Below are positions 36,120 through 46,346 of a stretch of DNA of 64,000 bases, piece by piece; within the stretch, counting starts at the first letter, position 1; every line of letters begins with the position of its first letter. The position numbers and the translations under genes were made by a program. The notes below the pieces were generated by a model. The model was not told the DNA's origin, made no database searches, and saw only the letters and a list, made by a program, of their open reading frames with translations. Origin of the DNA: Sceloporus undulatus (lineage: Eukaryota > Chordata > Lepidosauria > Squamata > Phrynosomatidae); the NCBI RefSeq assembly GCF_019175285.1, contig NC_056525.1, forward strand, positions 118,901,849-118,965,848, written 5' to 3'.

Positions 36120-36760
36120 GGGCACCTTTCAGAAACATAGCCATGTTAGTCTGGAATATCAGTATGCAAAGGGATTTTGTAGCACCTTTGAAACTAACTG
36201 TGTGACCCTGGATAACCCATTATCTCAAGCACTGGGACACTCACAGTTGGTGCCTCTGGATATATGAAAAATATCCTTAGTGCATATGCCACCAGTACTC
36301 CCAGCTATCTAAAGGACACTACCGTCCTCCTGCAGAAATTATAGTCCACCCACAACTTTCTGAGGAACACCATCTTAGCCACTATGGTTGTGAACACCAA
36401 TGTCCCACATAAGGATGGACTACAAGCTGTCAGGAACATCATTCCAGATGTGACCACAGCAGACCTTCCCACCAAAGTCTGCTGCTTTGTTCTCACACTT
36501 TATCTTTGGCAATAACATATACCTTCAGATCCTCAGAACTCCCATGGGCACATGCATAGCACCACAATATGCCAGCATCTTCATGGCTGACCTAGAACAC
36601 TCCTTAACTCCTGCACTCAGAAACCCTTCCTCTACTTGTGGTGCTTCACACAGTCTGGAGCAGAGTAAGAATCCTGACACTGGACACAATGCTGCTACAA
36701 GACCCCTTTGCATAATGGGCACTATGGCTTTGAACTCACCCATTTCTGGTTAGCTCCTAC
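36120..36760 (+). mobile_element. Penelope-like retroelement fossil
   Basis: 36487-36600 reads NNIYLQILRTPMGTCIAPQY followed by ASIFMADLEH, the Penelope RT block (consensus-like YLQ..GTAMGT..AP.YANLFM..LE). The preceding 190 bp resembles the upstream finger region (VVNTNVPHKDGLQAVRNIIP). The flank at 36125-36215 (ACATAGCCATGTTAGTCTGG) is a repeat known to travel with Penelope-type elements in reptiles, as I recall it. Only part of the RT remains and the coding is broken in several places. It looks old. Confidence 0.7.
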
Positions 36761-37087
36761 CACAGTCAAAGGTGTGAGAGAGGGCTGTGTATGTGTACCT
36801 GTAAAATGATAATACTTAAGCAATCTCTGTTAAAGCACAACTGCTTGACCAATGATTTTTATGCTAGTGGAGTGTCCCCATAGGATGCCGTCCTTCAATT
36901 ACTCATGTCACTGTCTGGGCCAGACTGTGTGAAGCACCTAAGAATACTGACACTAATGCATACCTAAACCCATATGCCATGCCAAATCAGTGGTGACATT
37001 CTTTTGCTAAGATAGTACCATTTCTGTTCCAAATGCAGAAATTAACCAGACGTGTAGTTGAATTTTACTTTCATTACTAGCTATAAT

Positions 37088-37165
37088 GAGAGACAGTGTG
37101 ATGTAGTGGTTTGGGTGTTAGACTACAACTCTGGAGATAGTAGTTTGATTCCCCACTTAAACATA
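37088..37165 (+). mobile_element. Sauria-type SINE, tRNA-derived head only
   Basis: GAGAGACAGTGTGATGTAGTGG, TGTTAGACTACAACTCTGGAGA and TTTGATTCCCC are the A-box-like, middle and B-box-like parts of the lizard tRNA-derived SINE. The tail is absent. Confidence 0.7.
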
Positions 37166-38261
37166 AAAACCCACCATAGATAACCAAGGTGCATGAATCC
37201 CAAGTCTGAGAGAATGGAGGGAGGACTGTAATTTCATTACTTAGTACTTGATGTGCTGTTTCAACATGCAGTTACCATCAAGCTTCCTAGTTCCCTTGGC
37301 TTTTTAAAACTTCAGAAAATAAAAATGTTGGATTTCATTTCTGTAATGGTGAAGTACAATTCCTACAGGTCATCAAAGAATGTAGGAATACTTCATCATT
37401 CCGTCTATATCCAAAGTTCAAAGGTGAGTAGATTTTTTTATGTAAGCCAGAACTTAATTATCCACAAACAAGAAGGAGGTATGTACTGGTTTAGAAGAAC
37501 TCAAAAGGTCTGCAGAAGTACAACATAATCCAGGGAGAAGGGAATCCCAATATGGAATGGGCCCAAAACAGCCTAATGAGAACTGCGTGTATTTGGTGTT
37601 TAGAGAGCAGAATGCTGGCCGAAGCCTGAATCACATTCTTTTTCCCAACCAGAATAGACCAAATGAATCAAAGGAAATGACATAATTTGTGATTTACCAA
37701 GTCATCATAGATTCAGTGGGTCTATTTTAGTTGTCAGCAGCAGAAGAATTAGGCTTTAATATTGGACAAGGTTGTAGTGGGGAAACAGGTGCCATGGAGA
37801 AATTAAATGGAGTAATATGGAAGACCAAATGGCTTGCTGCCTGACTGGAAAACTGAACAGAGCTGTTTGCATTGCAACCTTTTGTTTTAGGTCTCACTTC
37901 TCATGATGAAATATATTTTGCAGTACTGGAAAATTCAGTTATTCTTCGTATATGTGTGCATGTGTACACAGGAGAGAGAGAGGGGAAAAAAACCCAAACA
38001 CACACCAGACTTTTATACAGTAAATATTCTGCAAATAGTTATAGAACTCTGTTATTCTTCAACAATTGTCAGAACAAGTCTGTCATTAAACAAGCAACAC
38101 TAAGAGACCAATTCACTAAAATAAATTTAATTCCTGTATTTTCAATCAACACATTCTATGAAGTAGGCTAGTCAAGAATGGCACAAGAAAATGAAACTGT
38201 GTGTGATACTATACAGTCTTATTTCTGTTTAGCAAAAACACAAATGCATCACAATTAAGTA
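37166..38261. other. AT-rich intergenic, nothing recognised
   Basis: A 99-codon frame at 37872-38171 has no family resemblance. Confidence 0.45.
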
Positions 38262-38380
38262 CCGTATATACTCGTCTATAAGTCAGTCACATGTATAGGT
38301 GAAAGGCAGGTTTTGGGGACAAACATAAGGATTTTGATATGGCCCATGGATAAATCAAGGGTAAAACCTAGGGGTAAGCA
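38262..38380. mobile_element. Fragment of the CCGTATATACTCG repeat family
   Basis: TACCGTATATACTCGTCTATAAGTC is the terminus of a DNA repeat common in squamates (from memory). The inner part GGTGAAAGGCAGGTTTTGGGG is consistent with it. The right end is lost. Confidence 0.55.
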
Positions 38381-38581
38381 ACAAAAAATTGAAAAGATTA
38401 AGCAAAGGGGAAAAATGCCAAAGAACTTACAAAATCCAGTAGGCACAACTGTTTGTGCTCATACTATAAGATGAAAGGATGAGAGAACAGAGGAGAGCCA
38501 TTGCTTCCAGGACAGATTATACTCTTGCTTTTCACCAGGGCATGGCTTCTTTTTAAATAAGAGTTGAATCACAATACATAC

Positions 38582-38807
38582 ATGCAGGCAGGAATTATCA
38601 CATGTAATTCGCCACTGATTCCACTGAGCAAGCAGCCCGGTTGCATCCCAGAACCCAGGCACACTTCGTAGGCTACTTTTCAAAGTTGGAAAGCTCCTAG
38701 CTTTGAAAAGTGGCCTCTGAAAAGTGCCTGGGACCCAGGATGCATCCAGACTGCACTTGCTCAGTGAGAATCGGTGACAAATTACATGTGATAATTCCCG
38801 GCTGCAT
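38582..38807. mobile_element. Long-hairpin MITE, about 226 bp
   Basis: Left ATGCAGGCAGGAATTATCAC, ATGTAATTCGCCACTGATTC and GAGCAAGC; right end read inward gives ATGCAGCCGGGAATTATCAC, ATGTAATTTGTCACCGATTC and GAGCAAGT. Arms of about 100 bp surround AGTTGGAAAGCTCCTAGCTT. Confidence 0.8.
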
Positions 38808-38861
38808 TTTGCAACCCAGCTGCATCCCATTGGGGTGCAGTCAGGTTTTTGTCCATGCGAT

Positions 38862-38915
38862 AAGCTTCCTAGTCTCTGGAGCAGAAGAAAAGTAGCTTGC
38901 TCCTTTCTCAATATG
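38862..38915 (-). mobile_element. CR1 fragment
   Basis: CCTAGTCTCTGGAGCAG and AGCTTGCTCCTTTCTCAATATG match the CR1 copy at 2.9 kb in the same orientation. Confidence 0.6.
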
Positions 38916-39489
38916 AAGTTCAAAAACATCCTGCAGGCCAGCATTACAACTGACACCAAACTATAACATGAACACAACTTTGTAGAACTGGCATACTTCT
39001 ATATTTTCAAAGGGAGAACACCTTGCTTCTTTCTCCCACTGGCCTTTAGAGCAAGCCAATTAAATGACCTAATTAACCCTGCTGAACTGACCTAATTAAT
39101 CACTCTTAATGGCACTTCCACAGCATCTTACAAACTGCAGATTGGAACTTTCTTGCCATGTCCACGTTGAACTCAAAAACCTTCTCCTCATGTGGCATTT
39201 TACTTGGTCATAACAAAAGTCTTCAATCCAACATTACTTTGTGGGCTTGCAATTTGTTGGCTGACATTTTATGCATAGCACTGTACAAACAGGAGAGGAG
39301 CATCTTTCTCGCTATTATCCCCTCTGGCATGACCCAACTGTTACTTGCATACTCAATACAACTGGAGACAAGGCAGGAAAAAATGCTTGACGTGTGATCT
39401 GAAAGTCTCAAAAATGGCAGAGGTTGTCGAAATATCTACTGTCTCCAACTCAGAGACATCCATGTTTTAGTGGTGTAAACTTTTGTTCT

Positions 39490-40045
39490 CTGATATACAG
39501 TGATTTAGGCTTGAGTCAATGGACTCAGATTTGACTAGGACTCAAATTGCTTCAGTGATTCAACTTGGACTCAACTCAGCAATGAATGATACGCTGACTC
39601 AAGACTGCTGTATTTTTAGTAACTGCTGATCTAACTTCTTCAGATCAAAGTTCTTCCAGAACCAGCAAAAGTGTTAGGCTATGGGCTTCAAGCAAGGGTT
39701 GGTCTACTCAGCAACCTGTCCCTGCTGCACATTGGAGGAGATTTCTAAAGCTTTTGAAAAGCTTTGGAAGAATCCTTCCACCTCAAGCTCACTGCCTAAC
39801 ACATTTGCTGTTCCCCTCTGAGGGTCTTGCCCCCTAACTTTGTGCATATCTTCTGGATAGTTTTTGTTCTTGAAATTCCCACACACACACCTTCACTACC
39901 TCCTTTTTTCTGTTAAAGTTGGTTCCCAGACTTGAGACTCAACTTGAGACTTGACTTGAAAGTATCTTGCAAAGACCTGAAATTCGACTTGAAGGTACAT
40001 ACTTGAGACTTAGTGTTTAATACAGGAATACACCACTACTGTTAT
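39490..40045. mobile_element. Element with GACTTGA/GACTCAA-rich ends
   Basis: 39510-39610 is built from GACTCA, TTGACT and ACTTGGACTC. 39925-40015 has the matching GACTTGAGACTCAACTTGAG and GAAATTCGACTTGAAGG. An internal palindrome CTAAAGCTTTTGAAAAGCTTTGG lies near 39760. Probably a nonautonomous DNA transposon with subterminal repeats; family unknown. Confidence 0.5.
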
Positions 40046-40594
40046 ATAGGAATTTACCCATAACAGCTTTCCACAACCATCTGGCCTCCATCAGCCCTTC
40101 ATCATTAGCCTCAATCAGCCTAATTCAGCAGATTCCCCTATCAGTGCTGAAGTTCAAAACATGTTGTATGGGTCATTACAGTTTGTTAGGATGAGTGTCT
40201 GTCCCTCTGTCACACTCCGCAAAACAGGAAGGCCAGCTACCTCAGAAGAAGTATTAGAATGGAAAGAAGTGCATGATATTGTTTGGTTATTAGGCAAGCT
40301 AGAAAAGGTAAGAGAACTTTCTGGAGCCCAGGTCAGCAGAACAAACAACCAAATAGGGAAAAGAAGGAGGGGTGTGAATCTTCAAATGAAATGGCAGAGC
40401 CAAAGTAATGCGTTTTGAAACCAAAGCAGCCAAGACCCTTTCAGAATGTCATATGATTTAGGCAGATGTGTTCTCCTTACTCTCTCCATTGGCCTATACA
40501 GAAGAAAAGTGTTTGGAATCTTTCAGTGGTGTGCATTGTGGCTTTCTGCAGTATATTATCCACTAGTGATTCTAAAATGGAGTTATTTCTATTG

Positions 40595-41035
40595 CAAAAA
40601 TGGTGAAGGGTCTGGAAACCATGCTCTATGAAGAACAACTTAGGGAGCTGGGTATGTTCAGCCTGGAGAAGAGACAGTTAAGAGGTGATACGATAGCCCT
40701 GTTTCAGTATTTGAAGTGGTGTCACATTGAGGATGAAGCAAGCTTGTTTTCTGCTGCTCCAGAGAGTGGAACATGGAACAATAGATGCAAGCTACAGGAA
40801 AAGTGATTCCACCTCAACATTAGGAGGAACTTCCTGACAGTAAGAGCTGTTCAACAGTGGAAGATGCTCTGTTGGAGAGTGGTGGAGTCTCCTTATTTGG
40901 AGGTCTTTAAGGAGAGACTGGATGGCCATCTGTCATGGGTGCTTTGAGTGAGAGTCCCTGCATGACACGGGGGTTGGTCTGGATGGCCCTTGAGATCTTT
41001 CCCAACTGTATGATTCCATGATTCTATGATTCTGT
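40595..41035 (+). mobile_element. CR1 LINE, 3' end with ATTCTATG tail
   Basis: Starts within ORF2 (ATGCTCTATGAAGAACAACT; LRELGMFSLEKRQLRGDTI), then GCAAGCTTGTTTTCTGCTGC, CTTCCTGACAGTAAGAGCTG and GGATGGCC, and ends GATTCCATGATTCTATGATT, the CR1 terminal octamer repeat. Complete 3' end, 5'-truncated. Confidence 0.92.
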
Positions 41036-41145
41036 GTTGTTAGTTGCCCACACATGTCCTAGTTTTCATGTGAAATGTTGGAGGATGTGATTCAAGCCCA
41101 GGACAGATGTCATGGGAAAATGTAGGCCTCCATATGTTGTTATAC

Positions 41146-41208
41146 TACAACTATTACTATTATTACTGCTGCTGCTGCTGCCACTACTACTACTACTACT
41201 ACTACTAT
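41146..41208. repeat. (ACT/GCT)n trinucleotide repeat
   Basis: Mixed ACT and GCT units. Confidence 0.9.
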
Positions 41209-41449
41209 GCAGCCATTCCCCCAGTCCTGGAATTTATAATGACTTTCAGAAGTTAACAGGAATACTGCTGAAAGTACACAATGCACAAATTTTAAAAAAA
41301 TATTAATCAATAAAGTAGAACAATTAAAGGCCTTTTCTCCATGAACAATTAGTCTTCAATGGTTAGTTGAAACAGCAAAGCTGTCACTTGTCTATGAAAG
41401 GATAGCAAGGAAGGTGCCAACTGAGCCTCTTTAGGAAGGGAGATTCAGG

Positions 41450-41622
41450 GGGGCCTGGAAGTAGTCACCCAGAAGGTTCCTTATGAGAGTGGTGGGACAA
41501 AGAGAAGGGTCTACTCAGAAGATCTCAAAATATGTTCAGGCTCAGAGGCGGAAATACGGTCTGAGAGCCTGAAAGTAAGCCAGATAAAGCTTTATAGGTC
41601 ATAACCAACACTTTGAATTTTT
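41450..41622 (-). mobile_element. L2 fragment
   Basis: AAAGCTTTATAGGTCATAACCAACAC matches GGGCTTTAAAGGTTATAACC of the L2 copy at 31.8 kb in the same orientation. Confidence 0.55.
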
Positions 41623-41768
41623 AATCCTTGGCCTTGGGCAAGTCAGCCACAGGGAGAGACAAAAAGCAAAGCTCCTCTGAACAAATCTTTCCAAGAAAAC
41701 CACATGATCAGTTTGCTTTAGGGTTGCCATAACTCCAAAATGACTTGAAGACATGCAATAACAACAAA
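41623..41768 (+). mobile_element. Sauria-type SINE, 3' two-thirds
   Basis: CCTTGGGCAAGTCAGCCAC, CCTCTGAACAAATCTTTCCA, AAACCACATGATC, GGTTGCCATAACTCCAAAATG and ACTTGAAGACATGCAATAAC. The tRNA-like head is missing. Confidence 0.75.
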
Positions 41769-42006
41769 GATTTGTTGATGTGAATTACAGCCCTATAAAA
41801 CCGAGGCAACATGTTTTCCACTGGTGCATTATGGGGCATGTATAGCTGCCACTAACCCATAGTAACATATAGCAATAACAAACATTTTGGTACCATTCAG
41901 TTGAAATTTTTTGAGAGGTCAAAGTCTGGGAACTGTAGAGGGGATTGGTAATCAGCATGTTTTACTGTGGAGATGTGGGTCAGAGATGTAGGGCTGCACC
42001 CATGTA

Positions 42007-42228
42007 CAGTGGGCCTTTGAGATCTACTGGGATTTGGTTCCAGGTTCCCCTGTGGATACCAAAATCTGTGGATATTCAAGTTCCATTAGATACAACAGTG
42101 AATTCAAATGTTGTCTCTTATATAAAATGGCAAAATTAAGGTTACGTTTTTGGAATTTTGGAATTTATATATTTTTAAAATATTTTCTAGCCGTGGATGG
42201 TTGAATCCATGGATATGGAGGGTCATCT
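42007..42228. mobile_element. Mariner-like MITE
   Basis: CAGTGGGCCTTTGAGATC start after TA; GATACCAAAATCTGTGGATA, TATAAAATGGCAAAATTAAGG and GGATATGGAGGGTCATC follow. The right end is worn. Confidence 0.8.
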
Positions 42229-43970
42229 ACATTCTGTATAATATATAGTTGGACTATACACTATACAGAGATACACTGTGCCACATGTAGTCTGAAATGA
42301 GATTGAGGGAACACAACAAAGCAGCTGTCCTCCCTGAAATAGCATACATCGAACAGAACTTCTGCCAACATAAAACACTTAAAGCGTTCTTGGTTTTCAA
42401 AAATTATAAAACACCAGAAGAGAATGCCAAAACTTCTCTTCTGCTTAGGATCTAACAGCTGCAGATATCTTGGAAGGATTTGAGAATAAGAACTGCACAG
42501 AAAACCGCCTTACATTGTGTTGGGTCATTGGTTCCTCAAACTCAAAATGGACTGTCCTCCAGTCTTATCTGGAGATGCCAACTGAACGGAGATATTTATT
42601 TATTTATTTATTTATTTAGGTATAGAAACCATGTGCTTTGCAAAGTATATGGGAGTCCTATTCTAACAGCAGTTCAAAACCTGCATTCCCTTAGGACTTG
42701 TACAAGGAAGTAGTAAAAGAAATCTAATTACTTTAAAACCGTCTGACTATGATGAGTAGTCATGTGAGGCTGAAGAGACATATCTGTTTTGGCTGTAGCC
42801 AGTTTTCTCCTGTTTACACTTGTTCCAGCTAAAAATACACTTAATAGTGTTATTCGGCTTCCGTGAAATATTTTTATATGCATCTTTTTATATGAACCAG
42901 TCTAACAGAGCAGTAACCCAGATCAAACAAGTGTGCTTTTAACTGGACCAGCCCAAGTCATTTTGCTAAGGTAAAGTACAAGGTACTGTTTTCCTCACCT
43001 ACATTCCTTGTACAGAAGCCCACCCAGACCAGACCAGGTCTTTCTTCAGTTCTGGAAGCAGGACTGTGTCTCTCACTACACCTAAGGACAGCAGGCTAAA
43101 ACTAAGGGGGAGAGGGGGCATGTGGCAAACACTGCTCTGTCCTCCAATACAATTCCTTCCACACCACCATTTGCAGCCTGAAGCAACTATCCCTATAGAC
43201 ATAATGTAGGGCTGGGATTGCCTTTGAAAATCTCAGTTTTAAATGCCTGTTTTTCTTCACCTTCAGACCCCCACACCTCATAAGAACCTGAAAATACTCA
43301 TAACTTTCTTAAGCTATTTTTAAACCTCATTTTAAACCTAAGCATATTTAGCTGGAAGCAATTTCCATTTATTTTTAATGATACTTAAGTCTAACTATGC
43401 ATGTACAGCCTTGACTTGATTTGACTTGAATAATACCACGTTTGCCTGCTAAACAGTGGCATCCAATACTGGAGGAAGAAGAGTTTATACTATCTTGCCC
43501 TGGGACATTGTTCTCTGGAGGATTATACTCTCCAGCAACAGACAAAACTACCTTGTTGGTTTACTTTGCTTGACCCGGCACCTCAATACATCTCCAAATG
43601 TCAGATGTCAGAATAAAGGTCCAAAACAGGGAGCTCACTGTTCTCTTCCATCAAAGTAACCTGTGATTCAAAGGGGTCCTGTATTCCCAAATTCAGGATC
43701 ATTTTTTTAATATATTGTTTTGATAGCTTTTCATGGTCTTAACAAGCCCAGGGCCAATAGAGGAAGCCTGTTTTGAGGGTCTGCTTACCATACCGTCCTC
43801 ATACACCATCTCATAGGACATATGGCTTCAACAGCGTCATTTCCCCTCAACTCTCTTCCCACCCACCACATGTTTTTAAAGCATTTGTGTCAGATGAAGA
43901 AAAGATTTTCAAAAGTTAGTACCAAGATGCTTCTGCTTAGTTTTTGGTTTTTTGGCTAGGTATCAAGGCT
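42229..43970. other. Intergenic
   Basis: Contains an (ATTT)n microsatellite at 42593-42619. Otherwise no gene or nameable repeat. Confidence 0.5.
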
Positions 43971-43971
43971 T

Positions 43972-44193
43972 TAGAGAGCTAGCATGGTATAGTGGTTTAA
44001 GCATCAAACAAGAACTCTAGAGACCAGGGTGCAAATCCCTGCTCGGCCATACAAAGCTACTTGTTGACCTTGGGCAAGTCACACTCTCTCAGCCTCAGAG
44101 GTAGGCAATGGAAAGCCCCCTCTAAACAAATCTTGCCCAGAAAACCCCATGGTAGGATTGCTGTAAGTTGGAAACAAGTTGAAAGCACAGGCC
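43972..44193 (+). mobile_element. Sauria SINE, near full length
   Basis: The head AGAGAGCTAGCATGGTATAG carries an A-box-like TAGCATGGTATAGTGG, and GGTGCAAATCCC at about 44029-44040 is B-box-like. The body TTGGGCAAGTCACACTCTCTC, AACAAATCTTGCCCAGAAAA and the BovB-like tail TTGCTGTAAGTTGGAAACAA, GTTGAAAGCAC follow. The best SINE copy in the window. Confidence 0.88.
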
Positions 44194-45036
44194 AACATCA
44201 GATCAAGGCATTACTACTGCATAGATTTGCAGTGCTATACATAAGATTCTGCAATGCATGCCTCAGGCTGTTTGTGATCATTTTTTCAAATCACTTATAT
44301 CTCAGAGTAGATCTATTGCCAATCCTACCACATCAAGGTCCACATCAGCCATGGTGGGGGAGAGGTACTTCTTCATGTGTTTGGCCTTTTCACCTACAAA
44401 TAAGGAGAAGATCTAATCTAATTTTTTAACTAAAGGTTCATTTAACAGTGGAGTTCTCACTTATATGAAAAGACCTACCTACACATTCTCTGTGACCCTA
44501 GATATGTTTACTTCAGGCCATTTTCAGTACCAGATATGTGAGGAACTGAGCTTTGGTGGGAAAATACATGAAGTTATCAGAATGTAGAGAGTCAAGAGTT
44601 CTCTTCACTCCAAGTTACTTTTGACCACCACCACCCCAAAAAAATCCCTTCTCCCGCAGTCACTGATTGACAAAGTAGATACAAATGTAATTCGTAAAAT
44701 ACAGAAGTACTGTTGTGTCTAGCTTTGCCAACATTGGCCCCATGGAGTTATTATTACAAACGACTTAATCTTTATAACAGGTTTTGTGCCTCCTGGTAGC
44801 ACAATTCCCTTTTGCTTTAAAAATGTAAGAAGGGGACATATTTGCTCTCAGTTTATTGTATTAGTTCCTGGTTTAAAAGAAGAAAACAAATGAAGCATAT
44901 CTTTAAGCATATGGGAAGGATTTAAGCTGAAAATGAACAAGAAGAACAAGAATGTCAAACCTTTGGTCTAGATGTTGTTACGTCTTTCCATATATTCATT
45001 ACCAAAAAAAATTCCCCATTCTCCCAACTATCATTT
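44194..45036. other. AT-rich intergenic upstream of PDC
   Basis: No recognised repeat. Could hold PDC regulatory DNA or the noncoding exon, but no promoter is convincing. Confidence 0.4.
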
Positions 45037-45213
45037 CCATACCCTTCAACTGTCCTGATGTGGCAGGGACAGTCCCAATTTATCCTCTGTCATCCCACTC
45101 TTTCAATGACTTTTAAAATGTCCCATTTTTTCCTCTTCTTCTGCCCTTTTGCCTCAGTAGACTTCAGTTGCTGCAGTTTCCTGGTTTTCCTCAATGAAGT
45201 GTTGAAGGGCATG
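45037..45213. mobile_element. DNA transposon with CCATACCCTTCAAC ends, copy 2 (internally deleted)
   Basis: CCATACCCTTCAACTGTCC, GGCAGGGACAGTCCCAATTT at the left; TGTTGAAGGGCATG at the right is the inverted terminus. Confidence 0.7.
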
Positions 45214-46259
45214 TATTTCACTGAAAATTATAGGAAGGATAAATCCAGCAAGCTGTTGATGTTGCCAGAGCAGTTCTCGGTGTTGGCAGGATCTTCCCAA
45301 GAAAAAACTAATGATAGAGAAGAAGGGATTCTGCATTTGAAGTGAACTGCACTTTAGCCAATTATGAAGCAAAAAAAGATACATCCAGCAGTTATGGATC
45401 CCTGACTTCAATATATTTAGGGCATTCTATGTTACACAGAACCATCTTTGTAGTAACTTCTTAAATGCCTTGTGAGAGGTCTTTTGTATTGCAATTACTG
45501 CATAGCTCTCCATTGACTATGCTGGGAATTACAGGCTCCGAACATCTGGAGATCTGTAGTTGTCCGTCACACTCTAAGTGTTGTAGGAAATGAGCATGTA
45601 CCGCTGTAACCTCTAGTATAGATATCACCATGCCCAAACCCAGTCGTGACTTTGCTGTGTCCATAGGTGGCTATAAGGTGGGATATATGGATATAAAATA
45701 CACGAAGAAGTTATGGAAATGTGAAGACCAAGAAATATCATGGTGGAGTGGTGGGCGACTGTATCATTAATCATAATTTAATCAGTCTGCAGTTCAGAGT
45801 CATTCTTGTCATGCCTTTTTTTAAAAATCATTTTATTGATTAAAATGCATTATATACATCGTTCAAAAAGATTCAAAATAAACTGTTCAGTAGCTTCCTG
45901 TATCTTCATCATATAATTTTTACATGAATGTCACTGTATTTTCAAATCTTGATTACAAATAAACTTCCAATGTATTACATATGCCTTGTGTATTTATTAC
46001 TCTCTAGGTTAATGATTCCTTATAAAACAAAAACTCCTTGATAACTCCAGTCTAATTATTGATTTACCATTTTAAGAACTGGATATGTTGTTCTCTCTCC
46101 CTGCCCCGTTTGTGACATCTCAACAAAAGTGTTATTCATTATGATTTCATAAGCATATCTAACAAAATGTAGCAGCAGAAAATCATGTACTAATTTTCTT
46201 TAGCAACTTGCAGTTCATTTTTTCAGTATATTCATTATTTGCTTTCTTGACTCTGCCAG
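45214..46259. other. Region just upstream of PDC coding exon 1
   Basis: A hAT-like arm (GCTGGGAATTACAGGCTCCG, GAACATCTGGAG) near 45520-45560. The rest is AT-rich with no clear repeat. Confidence 0.45.
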
Positions 46260-46282
46260 CATCTGCAAATCCAGTCACGGCA

Positions 46283-46346
46283 ATGGAAGAACATACAGAG
46301 CTTAGTTTGGAAGAAGAATTTGAAGCACCAGAGGCTACACATACAG
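46283..46346 (+). CDS. PDC: PDC coding exon 1 (residues 1-21 and first base of Gly22)
   Basis: Encodes the acidic N-terminus beginning [14 protein letters not shown] and ending in THT. The donor is CAG|GTAAGG after 46346. The likely acceptor is TCTGCCAG at 46252-46259, after a pyrimidine-rich stretch, which would give 23 nt of 5' UTR in this exon. A second possible AG lies at 46272-46273, so the 5' edge of the UTR is less sure than the start codon. Confidence 0.93.

Noticed and set aside
43972-44045. tRNA gene
   Set aside because: A- and B-box-like blocks are present, but no cloverleaf with an acceptor stem is visible and a SINE body follows.
1-46000. PTGS2 exons, expected from synteny on the left
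   Set aside because: I saw no heme-peroxidase or cyclooxygenase exon on + in this range; the gene probably lies beyond the left edge.
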